From Brevibacillus dissolubilis (GTDB taxonomy: Bacteria; Bacillota; Bacilli; Brevibacillales; Brevibacillaceae), in contig NZ_VCNA01000003.1 in NCBI RefSeq assembly GCF_006170445.1, positions 310,001 through 374,000 of the forward strand: a DNA stretch of 64,000 bases, written 5' to 3'. The notes beneath the pieces are model-generated. The model did no database searches. It was given only the letters and a program-made list of their open reading frames with translations, and was not told where the DNA came from. Below are positions 26,301 to 33,268 of the stretch, in pieces. How positions within the stretch are numbered: position 1 is the stretch's first letter; each line of letters starts with the position of its first letter. The position numbers were made by a program, and so were the translations under genes.

Positions 26301-26636
26301 GCCTGGCTCGTACATGGTGGTGGCAAAGGTACGGCGCTTTCGTCTCGATGGATTGATGGTTTGGGCCTGCTGGGCTTGTTGGACGGTCTGGGCTGTTGCT
26401 TCACCCGCTTTTTGTATAGCGGTTGGGTCTGCCACCGGCTTCATCTCGACGGTTACCGTCAGTGTCCGCTCCAGTTTGGTAAGCTCTCTGAGCATCCGTT
26501 TCATGCTGCGTTCCCGCTCTTTAGCGGTAGTGGAGACGCCCGCGGTCAGGATTCGGTTGAACTGATCCGCATACCCCAGTGAGCTTTTCAAGCTTTTTTC
26601 GATATTGGACATGTCGAGGGCTTTCAGAGTTGCCAT
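23334..26636 (-). CDS. Tail tape-measure protein
   Basis: 1100 residues. The N-terminal 400 residues are basic and helical with Pro/Lys repeats (PNAEPTWFQRMKAK, then PNAKPSRLQRMKSK). A helical middle follows, then a hydrophobic zone at about 660-740 (IIVGVAAAFSSLFVIL, IVAAIGLLAAAWVNNWGG) typical of tape-measure proteins. Further amphipathic helices with Trp-rich IWGIVSGVFEAIWGI patterns and a Gln/Thr-rich tail (QTQTQTQTAQQ) end the protein. In this family the length sets tail length; 1100 residues predicts a tail of roughly 160 nm at 0.15 nm per residue, an estimate from known tape measures. Position after the tail chaperone is as expected. Confidence 0.9.
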   Translation of the reverse strand: MATLKALDMSNIEKSLKSSLGYADQFNRILTAGVSTTAKERERSMKRMLRELTKLERTLTVTVEMKPVADPTAIQKAGEATAQTVQQAQQAQTINPSRRKRRTFATTMYEPGQRLNQGMNYAKVLAKDKAGRLKTGSVELAKKAVDQTKLLAKQAKAGGHNLAVKAGQGAIDLVAKGVNSLIDFRNFFEKEYAQKNFLPAPKLWKKWEPKVKLPDLKPIPDKLDPLDPNAEPTWFQRMKAKLTAPPNPNAKPSRLQRMKSKLVGPRGFLTRKAYNWGILGPQNLARKGGMLEQMGVTGRDGMITKTRSFFRDVTRPRKDQAGKQMGFFSRVSRAVSKRTDRMGLTGKSGFTGRLSEKIFTLRGGERAKKAAAPTEAGKAVAAACACKPPDKPDKKPKTMMEEATGHLTSMMGWLKSLGAAPSQLFDKTIKAAAVLEEQTSRMASRMKETNQSLDPSKQIAGVQIEQNAQEFMGWLRQEAVKNPFSVNDMTEGGLSAWSLAEGDMGQAKKIMQLAADMAAAIGGKLKDALSALEEAKDGKKFDKLKPFGVKMSEDVFKGIGFQGLIDKESIEFGGSAEQVGQSSLKLWESINEGMSVALQDSGVKALERLKPHLQKLQKWLTESGGGFEKLRDFMIQAFAVILDYAMPVLDRVGDVFKWLIDNFDMLKPIIVGVAAAFSSLFVILKVVGLVTTLIGAFGKGGAVIMALTNPIMWIVAAIGLLAAAWVNNWGGIREKTAAVIDYLMPYFDQMVAFFQEKFAIVSAWFQDRIPKAMEVFSRAWTYIMPIAVGALSFLWEAVKATFGGIWGIVSGVFEAIWGIGTAVFDALVGVVEAFILLFEEGFASAAIKLGETFYNLFASVLGSVWELVTDIAMSIYEFLDNLVGGLFEGILDYQKAKPKGEEMRKKMDAEKKAKLEADIIQASATPGPQETLQKKIADISGKGTGSLFTIPQVQTQTQTQTAQQELLYTPALYSVAPSASVNPPLEPKLEPQLQRKLQPKRQGIPTILAGDRTEVNPLLNPRKQPSKLDVTPFSQGETQQMLSSAGSTSSQVNHTKSVQIAQLVGEMHVHEGVDVQKVMDEMVRRLEQDLNTEADGSYEC

Positions 26637-26660
26637 GATTTCACCCCCTTGATCGTAGGG

Positions 26661-27280
26661 TCAAGAGCGCTGACGCCGTTGCGCCGCCCGCTCAGCCCGT
26701 TTCTCCGCCTCGATCTCGACGAACTCGGAGGCGTAGATGAATGCTTTGTGGTAATCGTCCATGGCCCAGAGGTCTTGCGGCAGGACATGGTGCTTCTGCC
26801 AGACCCGGTGAGAGATGACAGCATGGTAATCACCACTGTGGATTAGTTTTTTGCGTCATCCACCAGCTCTTCAAAATCGGTGTCAAAGCCGTTGACACGC
26901 TGCACCGCCTGCACCAGCTCCGCGTACTCGCCGCCGACACAGAGGATTTCCTTGAGCAGGTCACACGGGTCCACCACACCGTAGCTGGCTAACAGCTCGG
27001 CATCCTTGAAGTTGGGAAATACGGTGGATTCGACCGCCAGACGTGCCGCGAAACGTTTCCAGTCGACGGTTTCGCCTACTTTTTTGCCTTTTTTCACCTG
27101 TGGGATGGTGCACTCATCTTGCAGATCCTCGATCCGCTTGGTGTCGATCGCCTTCAAGACAAATGGAATCGGATTGCCCTCCTCGTCCACATAGCGCTTG
27201 GAGACGATCACTTCCTCGGTAATCACTTGCTTGGCTTTGCCTTTCATGAACATATCCATCGAACGGGTAACAGTCGTCAT
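26661..27280 (-). CDS. Frameshift extension product of the tail assembly chaperone (G/GT type)
   Basis: The zero-frame chaperone ends in GCA AAA AAC TAA. Its A AAA AAC heptamer (26846-26852) is a canonical -1 slippery site in the correct phase. After a -1 shift, 61 further codons are open (LIHSGDYHAVISHRVW... QDLWAMDDYHKAFIYASEF) and stop at 26661-26663, just before the tape-measure gene. The extension is a sensible charged helical sequence ending in an Arg/Gln-rich tail, as in GT-type chaperones of phage tails, which load the tape measure. Both products share the start at 27280, which has AAGGAGG 9 nt upstream. Confidence 0.85.
26843..27280 (-). CDS. xkdN: XkdN-like tail assembly chaperone, zero-frame product
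   Basis: 145 residues. Position between tail tube and tape measure, length, and the sequence (EEVIVSKRYVDEEGNPIPFVLKAI, LLASYGVVDPCDLLKEILCVGGEYAELVQAV, ending FDTDFEELVDDAKN) match the XkdN family of phage portal/tail-chaperone proteins. It is expected to coat the tape measure during tail assembly and not to stay in the particle. Most ribosomes should make this form. Confidence 0.88.
   Translation of the reverse strand: MTTVTRSMDMFMKGKAKQVITEEVIVSKRYVDEEGNPIPFVLKAIDTKRIEDLQDECTIPQVKKGKKVGETVDWKRFAARLAVESTVFPNFKDAELLASYGVVDPCDLLKEILCVGGEYAELVQAVQRVNGFDTDFEELVDDAKN
26846..26852 (-). promoter_or_regulatory. -1 ribosomal frameshift slippery site A AAA AAC
   Basis: The heptamer fits X XXY YYZ in the zero frame, one codon before the stop of the chaperone. 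A -1 shift gives a 61-codon extension. Confidence 0.85.
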
Positions 27281-27342
27281 AACGCAATACCTCCTTAGGA
27301 ATCATCACAACATCATGAAATCAATCATCAGGGAAAAGAAAC

Positions 27343-27379
27343 GGCACCACATCATCCGTACAAACGGTTACGTGGTGCC
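27343..27379 (-). terminator. Hairpin between tail tube and chaperone genes (attenuator or mRNA-stability element)
   Basis: GGCACCAC pairs with GTGGTGCC, with an inner CCGT/ACGG stem, and on the minus strand it is followed by GTTTCTTTT. It lies in the only sizeable gap (133 bp) within the early tail operon. It could reduce transcription of downstream genes relative to sheath and tube, which are needed in most copies. Confidence 0.6.
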
Positions 27380-27413
27380 TCATCCATCATCGTGCCTGCC
27401 GCATCAGCTTGCA

Positions 27414-27860
27414 TCAAAAATCGTCCTTGAGCGACTCTGGAATCTCCGCGCCTTCGAAGGAAAAAGGCAGCTCCTCCTCCAGCGCCTCTCCGTCCACACT
27501 GAACTGACCGATCTTGACAGAGTCGATATTGCAGTTGAGCAGGGTGACACGCTCAGTGCCGCGCCCGCTCCCCGGATCATCCAGCACGCCTTGCAGGGTG
27601 AAGTAGACTTCTTTTCCACTGTTGGCATACTCCAGCACCATCCGGGTAAAACGGGAGGTGACCTTATACAGCGTGATCGTCCCGGTCCCAGCTAAGCTGG
27701 TCGTCTTCTTGCCTGTCCAGCGGTTGCCGAGGATATGCACGTCCACCTTGTTTTTCTCGATCGTCGCCTCGAACGACTTCGCGTAGGCAATCTCTTCCCC
27801 ATCGAGGAACAGGCGGGCTTCTCGACCGTTAATCGTATTTTCTGCGCGGAATTTGGCCAT
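27414..27860 (-). CDS. xkdM: Tail tube protein (XkdM)
   Basis: 148 residues, the usual length for XkdM. Diagnostic segments are INGREARLFLDGEEIAYAKSFEATIEKNK, VHILGNRWTGKKTTSLAGTGTITLYKVTSRF, and YFTLQGVLDDPGSGRGTERVTL. Tube proteins of this family stack as hexamers inside the contractile sheath. GGAGGT lies 10 nt before the ATG, and the gene begins 3 bp after the sheath stop. Confidence 0.93.
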   Translation of the reverse strand: MAKFRAENTINGREARLFLDGEEIAYAKSFEATIEKNKVDVHILGNRWTGKKTTSLAGTGTITLYKVTSRFTRMVLEYANSGKEVYFTLQGVLDDPGSGRGTERVTLLNCNIDSVKIGQFSVDGEALEEELPFSFEGAEIPESLKDDF

Positions 27861-27863
27861 GGA

Positions 27864-29279
27864 TTATCGCACCTCCACGTTGAAATAGAATTTTTCCATG
27901 CTGTCGACCGGCTGTACACCCAGCGTGGCATATACCTCATCGCCGACTGATTTTTCGGTATGGATCGTGAAATCCTTCACAAAATCGACGTTCTGGATCG
28001 CTCCGGCATCCTGCAGACTGCGCAGGTATCCGTTGGCCGCCTCTTTGAGCAGGGCTTGTCCGTCGCGGTTGTTGTCCAGCTTGCCGATGTAGTTTTGGTT
28101 AACGACACGGGAGAAATCATTGGCGATCGCATCGAGCACGCGGAGGACACGGTTTTTGCTGAAGCGTCCGTTTTTGGTCATGCCATAGGTGACGAGCGAG
28201 TTGATATCCTTCTCCACCTTGACCTTGACCCCGTCATGCATAAAAAGAAAGCGTCCACGGCGGAGCGCATCGACGATCTCGCTGTTTTTCATGCGCGGGT
28301 TGACGTCGATCGCACCTTCGTACTCACTGTAGGTGTTGGACTGGATGATCGACGCCCCTGCGGTTGCACCTGCCACCCATGCCACCGCATCCTTCGCCGC
28401 CAGTGCCACATTGCCGCCAAGGATCACCCCGTTAGCTACATTGACGATTCCTTCGTAGTCGGCATCGTAGTTCGCCATGACGCCTTGGATTTTTTTGCCC
28501 TCCTGCTCGCGCATCCGCTTGATGAAGCTGACAAACGAGGTCTTGAGGCTGGCGATATCCGTGTCGTCCTTGTCTGTGCCCGGATCGTTGTCGAACGGAT
28601 AGGCGATCACGTCAAAATGCTGGGTCTCTGTCGCCGTCAGATACTCGGTGTGATCTAGGACAAGCACGCTGCCATTCGCCGTCTCCCCCGCTCCCAACGT
28701 GAAGGTAAGCTTCAGCTCGTCCGTCTCCGGCACAATCCCCGTCCCGGTGAAGGTCACCCAGGCATTGCTTTTCAGCTCAGAGACATTGGTCACCTTTTGC
28801 TCATCGACGACACGGCCTTTGAGCAGAGTGCGGACAAAGCGGGGGCCTTTTGCCGATGGGCTCTCGACAGGCGGGGTAAAATCCGGATCAGCCTCTACCT
28901 CAATCGCCAGATCTCCGCCGCGTGAACCGCCATAGCGCGCCGTGACGGTTAGAGTGCCGGAAGAATCTGACGCGGTTTTGGTCACCGCTGCCTTTTTCCC
29001 TTCGTTGAGCCGATAGATCAGCAGGGTTTTGGCGCGTTTCTTCGCTTCGCGGACAAGCAGCATCTCCGGTTCATTGATGTCATAGCCCAGCTTGTCGTAC
29101 ACATCTGCATCCGTGTCAATCCGCAAAAACGTTTTCGATTCCCCCCAGTTCAAAACCAGTGGCATCGTGACCGTACCGCGCTCACCTGATTTAATGCGTT
29201 CAAGCGCTTTTGCCTTAAAATTGATATATAAACCGGCCCGTACCTGCTCTACCCCTTCGATCCAAGTTCCACCTGCCAT
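27864..29279 (-). CDS. xkdK: Contractile tail sheath protein (XkdK)
   Basis: 471 residues, close to the usual length of about 466. Key segments include GTWIEGVEQVRAGLYINFKAKA at the N-terminus (the extended linker strand), VKVEKDINSLVTYG, KNGRFSKNRVLRVLDAIANDF, NYIGKLDNNRDGQALLKEAANGYLR and the C-terminal GVQPVDSMEKFYFNVEV. This is the XkdK/Myoviridae sheath family, whose contraction drives the tube through the target envelope. AGGGAGG lies upstream of the ATG. Confidence 0.95.
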   Translation of the reverse strand: MAGGTWIEGVEQVRAGLYINFKAKALERIKSGERGTVTMPLVLNWGESKTFLRIDTDADVYDKLGYDINEPEMLLVREAKKRAKTLLIYRLNEGKKAAVTKTASDSSGTLTVTARYGGSRGGDLAIEVEADPDFTPPVESPSAKGPRFVRTLLKGRVVDEQKVTNVSELKSNAWVTFTGTGIVPETDELKLTFTLGAGETANGSVLVLDHTEYLTATETQHFDVIAYPFDNDPGTDKDDTDIASLKTSFVSFIKRMREQEGKKIQGVMANYDADYEGIVNVANGVILGGNVALAAKDAVAWVAGATAGASIIQSNTYSEYEGAIDVNPRMKNSEIVDALRRGRFLFMHDGVKVKVEKDINSLVTYGMTKNGRFSKNRVLRVLDAIANDFSRVVNQNYIGKLDNNRDGQALLKEAANGYLRSLQDAGAIQNVDFVKDFTIHTEKSVGDEVYATLGVQPVDSMEKFYFNVEVR

Positions 29280-29284
29280 ATGCG

Positions 29285-29527
29285 TTATACCTCCCTTGTA
29301 AGGAATTGTTGAATGAGCGCCCGTGCCTCACTCTTGCTCAGACGCTTTTGTGCCATACCATAGACCGCTCCGTCAAACACCTCAACAGGCACACCGAACA
29401 GGTTTTGGCTGGATCGGCGCAGGCTGTCCAAAGTGTAGGTCGGCTCGTCTGCGGCTTGGGCATTTTGCTTGGGGGCTTCGGTCTGCTTCTGCATCGCTTC
29501 TTCCTCCTGACGTTGCTTGCGTGGCAT
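29285..29527 (-). CDS. YqzN/YkzM-domain small phage protein
   Basis: 80 residues. After a Gln/Glu/Lys-rich N-terminus, TYTLDSLRRSSQNLFGVPVEVFDGAVYGMAQ...LSKSEARALIQQFLTREV matches the YqzN/YkzM domain found just upstream of the sheath gene in PBSX and the skin element. Its exact role is unknown; position suggests sheath assembly. AGGTGA precedes the ATG, and the gene starts 1 bp after the preceding stop. Confidence 0.8.
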   Translation of the reverse strand: MPRKQRQEEEAMQKQTEAPKQNAQAADEPTYTLDSLRRSSQNLFGVPVEVFDGAVYGMAQKRLSKSEARALIQQFLTREV

Positions 29528-29528
29528 C

Positions 29529-29966
29529 TTACTTCACCTGCTCTTCCACATGTAATGTTTTGATTTTTTCATAGGTCGCGCGTTGGTAGTAGTAACGGTT
29601 GCGCCACTTGAGTGTCAACTGGGCAACCCCCTCCTCCACGACCGCGAACTCACTGCCCTCCAGACGCAACACCTCACCCGTGGGCACCTCCCCATCATCC
29701 ACCAGCGGAATCTGATAACGCGCCGAAGCGATCCGCTCTGCCAGCTCATCTGCAACGGCAAATGCCGTAAGACTGTCCACATGATAGATTCGCAGGGTCA
29801 GCGTGACCACCCGCATATAAGTCTGGGTTGTGTCAGGCCGGTCTGAGATCATCGGGGTCGGCACATACAACGCCGGAATCAGCTTGTCTGCCGGAAGGGG
29901 GTCCCGGTACAGCGCAGCCTCAAAATGCTGCCTACAAAAATGTACGATCGAAGGTATCTCTTGCAC
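29529..29966 (-). CDS. Tail terminator-like protein
   Basis: About 145 residues. The likely start is the GTG at 29966, with AGGGAGG 8 nt upstream; upstream GTG and ATG codons at 29975 and 29972 sit on or too close to that site. The form VHFCRQHFEAALYRDPLPADKLIPALYVPTPM...MRVVTLTLRIYHVDS...KWRNRYYYQRATYEKI matches the small tail terminator/tail completion proteins next to the sheath in PBSX-like tails (DUF6838-type). It should cap the tail tube. In this cluster without a capsid it would form the top end of the particle. Confidence 0.72.
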   Translation of the reverse strand: MQEIPSIVHFCRQHFEAALYRDPLPADKLIPALYVPTPMISDRPDTTQTYMRVVTLTLRIYHVDSLTAFAVADELAERIASARYQIPLVDDGEVPTGEVLRLEGSEFAVVEEGVAQLTLKWRNRYYYQRATYEKIKTLHVEEQVK

Positions 29967-30073
29967 CTGCATCACCTCCCTTTCCCCGTACCTGTCGAAT
30001 CAAAAAAGCACCACGGCCACCATCCTCTCTTCGGGCCTCACCCCCTCTCAACAGCCCAAGCCACAGCAGGCAT

Positions 30074-30113
30074 AAAAAAACCTCCCGACTCTCTCTGGAG
30101 CGAAAGGTTTTTT
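30074..30113 (-). terminator. Hairpin terminator between the ArpU-like gene and the tail operon
   Basis: AAAAAACCT pairs with AGGTTTTTT, with an inner CTCC/GGAG stem, and T-runs flank both sides, so it can stop transcription in either direction. It lies about 110 bp upstream of the first tail gene. The stretch between hairpin and gene is GC-rich, and I see no sigma-A promoter there. Confidence 0.7.
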
Positions 30114-30208
30114 GCGAATCTTTACTTTTTGAATCTTCACTCTTTTTCCAGTAAAAAACTCCCCCGTTATTGCCTGTTGATAACGCTTTCGTTTTCCTTT
30201 TTGTGGAA

Positions 30209-30224
30209 TAGTATCATGATACTA
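30209..30224. promoter_or_regulatory. 16-bp perfect palindrome, candidate operator
   Basis: TAGTATCATGATACTA is a perfect palindrome flanked by TTCC and AAGG, in the AT-rich leader between the ArpU-like gene and the tail operon. It is a candidate binding site for the cluster's activator or repressor. Confidence 0.45.
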
Positions 30225-30324
30225 AGGAAAAACCCAAGTTAGGTTCTAGTGAGGCATCATTTGCGTCTATCCACGGTACAAAATTTGCCCAATGAGCGTG
30301 AGTAGATGGTAGTGCAACTAACAG

Positions 30325-30804
30325 CTAAATGATGTGTGCCGCTTTGAGGATGTAAGCCACCGTGTCTACCGCATTCTTTTTGTAGTAATCATAGGTGCTC
30401 TTCGGGATGTTCATGATGATTTCGTAGATCAGCTTGTCCTTTTTTTGCTCCAGAAAACACTTGGTCAAAATCGTGCGTCCTTCATCTGAGAGCGCCTTAA
30501 GTGCCATATCAATCGCCTTGCAACGGCGTTCGTACTCGGCGATCATCACAGGACGTTCTTCGCGCAGCAGAACGGTATTACCCACGATGTCTCCCTTGTT
30601 CCCCCGTCCGTCCAAGTCACTACGGGTTCCCCTGCCTTCCGCATTGGCCCGGTCAAATTCATTGTACTCATCAGCAGGTCGTATCTTTTTGTCCAGAGAA
30701 AAAATATCAACGGCCGCTTTCATCATGGGATACGCCTTGAGCAAGTCTCTTGTCCTGGCCCGCTCCTCATCGCTAATCATCAGGTTCATTGCCTGGTTTA
30801 TCAT
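30325..30804 (-). CDS. ArpU-family phage late-gene regulator
   Basis: 159 residues. The N-terminus (ERARTRDLLKAYPMMKAAVDIFSL) and the C-terminal sigma-4-like segment (EGRTILTKCFLEQKKDKLIYEIIMNIPKSTYDYYKKNAVDTVAYIL) match ArpU-type phage regulators, which switch on late or structural genes. It has AAAGGAGAGG upstream of the ATG. It lies upstream of the tail operon, in the same direction, separated by a terminator and a palindrome, so it is the best candidate activator of the particle genes. No repressor or protease partner (such as an Xre/ImmA pair) is in the window. Confidence 0.8.
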   Translation of the reverse strand: MINQAMNLMISDEERARTRDLLKAYPMMKAAVDIFSLDKKIRPADEYNEFDRANAEGRGTRSDLDGRGNKGDIVGNTVLLREERPVMIAEYERRCKAIDMALKALSDEGRTILTKCFLEQKKDKLIYEIIMNIPKSTYDYYKKNAVDTVAYILKAAHII

Positions 30805-30962
30805 TGTTTTATCCTCTCCTTTGCGGCGATCCTTTCGTAATCCTCCTCGCTATACTCATTTCGATGCTTCAGACATGTAAACCTTTTCCTTTTATTTATT
30901 TTTGTACTATCATCACCTAAGATAACTCCAAAAATAGTACAAGAATCTTTTATCCAATATAA

Positions 30963-30989
30963 ACGCATACAGGTAAAAAATGTATGCGT
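30963..30989. promoter_or_regulatory. Inverted repeat upstream of the ArpU-like gene
   Basis: ACGCATACA and TGTATGCGT are perfect 9-bp arms separated by 9 bp, about 160 bp before the ArpU-like start. It could be an operator or a leader hairpin. A short frame here, 30801-31007, is not convincing as a gene. Confidence 0.4.
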
Positions 30990-31039
30990 AATTAGATGCA
31001 AAAACACCTCTTGTGACCTAGTTCATTTTTCGTAGAATC

Positions 31040-31078
31040 AAAAAAACCTTCGTCCAGTGTTGTGTGGGCGAAGGTTTT
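31040..31078 (-). terminator. Rho-independent terminator of the YneR-like gene
   Basis: On the minus strand AACCTTCGCCCA pairs with TGGACGAAGGTT and is followed by TTTTT, 30 bp after the stop. Confidence 0.85.
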
Positions 31079-31110
31079 GCCGGTTGTTACGATTTTTCTA
31101 TGGGATCTGA

Positions 31111-31392
31111 CTATGCTGACGGAAACACGATCTCTTCGATTTTTTCATCAAAGTCGATTTTGACATCTTGCTCTTCTAGGTACCACATATCATCTTTTTC
31201 AATGAAAAAACGGATGTTGTCCAACGTGACCTCCAGTCCGATCTCCTGGGGCTCGTCTTTGCGGATGCCAAGCGAAAAAGCGTTTTTTCCCAAGCCACCA
31301 TAGCGGGGAAAGATGCGGACAGTATCTCCTGAGCGGAAATTCCAGTCAGATTGAAAATGTTGCAGTGCGGGTTTGGTAATCGTTATATTCAT
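31111..31392 (-). CDS. HesB-like/YneR family protein
   Basis: 93 residues. ITKPALQHFQSDWNF, RIFPRYGGLGKNAFSLGI and VTLDNIRFFIEKDDMWYLE follow the YneR branch of the HesB/IscA fold. It lacks the three cysteines that bind iron-sulfur clusters in true IscA proteins, as is usual for this branch, so a role in cluster assembly is doubtful. Small cytoplasmic protein, monocistronic with its own terminator. The 250 bp upstream (31393-31642) hold no gene I can support. Confidence 0.8.
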   Translation of the reverse strand: MNITITKPALQHFQSDWNFRSGDTVRIFPRYGGLGKNAFSLGIRKDEPQEIGLEVTLDNIRFFIEKDDMWYLEEQDVKIDFDEKIEEIVFPSA

Positions 31393-31642
31393 GGTCCGAT
31401 GACCTCCTGTCAGGCTTGTCGTGAATAGGTAGTGGAGTCACAAATCGATCACCTGTTATTATAGCTTTTGCCTGTTCATTGTCAAACGGGTACGTCCAAA
31501 CATAATCTATTAGAATAATCCCCGAACATCTCAACCTCCAAATGGAATTTGAGTCGAGCGAAACATGTATGAACAGGAGCAATACTCACTGCCTTCGTGG
31601 TGAATGCAGAGAGAATAGCAAGACTGATAAGTGGAGCCACTC

Positions 31643-32128
31643 TCAGTTTTCACTTTTCGATATAGGTAACACTGTGGAATACTTTACTTCTCTTAATGAT
31701 AAGTTAGTTTGAATTCGTGATATGCCGAGCCTATTTAATTTTCTTATAAACTTATCCAATTCCTTCCGATCTCTAACAACAACCTTTAAAAGATAATCAT
31801 ATTCTCCTGTTAAACAATGACATTCTAATATTTCTGGCATAGCTTTTAAGGCATTTTCCAAAACTTCCAATTGTTCAGCTTGATGAATATTCGTGCTCAT
31901 GAAAACGTAGCAAAGTAAATCGAACCCAAGCTTTTCTTGATTTAAGATTGCGACTTCCCTATCGATAAACCCTTCGCTTTCCAATCGTTTTATCCTTGTG
32001 TGTGTGGCTGGTGGGGACAAATTTACACGTCTTGCAAGTTCAGCATTACTTAACTGAGCTTCCTTTTGCAATATATCTAAAATTTGAATATCAACATCAT
32101 CTAAAATTCTGCTTACAAAAGATTCCAC
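31643..32128 (-). CDS. Lrp/AsnC family transcription regulator
   Basis: 161 residues from a GTG at 32128, with AAGGAG 8 nt upstream. An N-terminal winged helix-turn-helix (LDDVDIQILDILQKEAQLSNAELARRVNLSPPATHTRIKRLESEG) is followed by an RAM ligand-binding domain (LLCYVFMSTNIHQAEQLEVLENAL, ECHCLTGEYDYLLKVVVRDRKELDKFI). Family members sense amino acids. It is divergent from the EamA transporter across 250 bp, the classic layout of an Lrp-type regulator and the exporter it controls. Base composition is more AT-rich than the neighbouring tail cluster. Confidence 0.9.
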   Translation of the reverse strand: MESFVSRILDDVDIQILDILQKEAQLSNAELARRVNLSPPATHTRIKRLESEGFIDREVAILNQEKLGFDLLCYVFMSTNIHQAEQLEVLENALKAMPEILECHCLTGEYDYLLKVVVRDRKELDKFIRKLNRLGISRIQTNLSLREVKYSTVLPISKSEN

Positions 32129-32380
32129 GCATGATTCTCCTTTTATCATTATTCGAAATACAGGTTTTATTTCATGCAAACTCTTAATTTTATTCTATAA
32201 CATTTCACTTTTTGTTTCTATTATTTCAAGTTTTATCGATAACACAAAACGTTATTCTGTAAAACAAATAAAGGTGCTATCATTATTTGTGAATCGACAT
32301 TCAATATTCTAAATGTCATTGTGCACAATGGCTTCTATCTTTTTCACTCCAACAGTGAAAAATCAAAGGAGCTAAATGAT

Positions 32381-33268
32381 ATGGTGAATTTCTATGTTTT
32401 ATTGCTACTTGTAGCAAGCTTGCTATGGGGAGGAAATTTTGTAGTTGGAAAATCTCTTGTCGGTCATGCTTCTCCGTTGACGTTGACGAGCTTACGATGG
32501 ATGATTGCTATTGTTTTCCTTCTACCAATGGTATGGTGGAGCGAAAAAAGGGTACTGCCCTCACGAGATGCCATTCTTCCCTTATTTTGCATGGGAATCA
32601 CAGGTGTTGTTTTATTTAATGTCTTTCAATTTTTAGCATTAGAACGAACAACATCGACTAATGTTGGATTCATTTCTACATTAAATACAATCTCCATTTC
32701 CATTTTTTCATTTATTTTTTTACGAGAACGAATCAATAGATTCCAAGTATTTTCAATGATGATTTCGCTTTTTGGAGTGCTTCTTGTTCTTTCGAAAGGA
32801 AAGATGAACCTATTACTGTCACTACACTTTAATACGGGTGATTTATGGATGATCGTAGCTGTATTCGTGTGGGGAATATACTCCGTTTGCAGCAGGTGGG
32901 CAATGAGAACGACATCACCGTTGATGTGTACATTGTACTCTGGAATATTTGGACTTCTCGTTCTTCTTCCGTTTAACCTCTTTGATTTTACTTTATCCAA
33001 TATCAATCAATCTTTCATTGAATCTATTTTATATACAGGTGTGATCTCTACTGTCGTTTGTATGGTGTTTTGGAATATTGGCATACAGAAATTAGGTACT
33101 ACAACATCCGGTATTTTCTTGAATTTCAATCCAGTTTTCACTGCAATTTTAGCGTTTTTATTTATAGGAGAACAACTGTCATGGATACAAGGAATTGGGG
33201 GATTCATTGTGATTGGAGGGTGTTATTTATTCTCACACGTTAAAACAAAGGCAATCTCTCAAAACTAA
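32381..33268 (+). CDS. EamA/DMT family transporter
   Basis: 295 residues from the ATG at 32381, with AAAGGAG 9 nt upstream; a longer frame to 32321 lacks a binding site. About ten membrane helices in two EamA halves are visible (LLVASLLWGGNFVVGKSLVG and MIVAVFVWGIYSVCSRWAM begin each half). EamA proteins export amino acids or other metabolites. Together with the divergent Lrp/AsnC regulator this points to an amino-acid exporter. Like the regulator it is AT-rich, which fits joint acquisition. Confidence 0.9.
   Translation: MVNFYVLLLLVASLLWGGNFVVGKSLVGHASPLTLTSLRWMIAIVFLLPMVWWSEKRVLPSRDAILPLFCMGITGVVLFNVFQFLALERTTSTNVGFISTLNTISISIFSFIFLRERINRFQVFSMMISLFGVLLVLSKGKMNLLLSLHFNTGDLWMIVAVFVWGIYSVCSRWAMRTTSPLMCTLYSGIFGLLVLLPFNLFDFTLSNINQSFIESILYTGVISTVVCMVFWNIGIQKLGTTTSGIFLNFNPVFTAILAFLFIGEQLSWIQGIGGFIVIGGCYLFSHVKTKAISQN

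Noticed and set aside
30801-31007. Small minus-strand frame upstream of the ArpU-like gene (68 aa)
   Set aside because: Start choice is poor, the N-terminal half overlaps an inverted repeat, and no family is recognised. The last 28 residues look protein-like, so a small gene cannot be fully excluded.
5397-31007. Complete prophage
   Set aside because: No integrase, terminase, portal, capsid, holin, endolysin or attachment repeats were found in the window.
31346-31582. Minus-strand frame overlapping the YneR-like start
   Set aside because: It overlaps a well-supported gene, and has no ribosome binding site or recognisable sequence.
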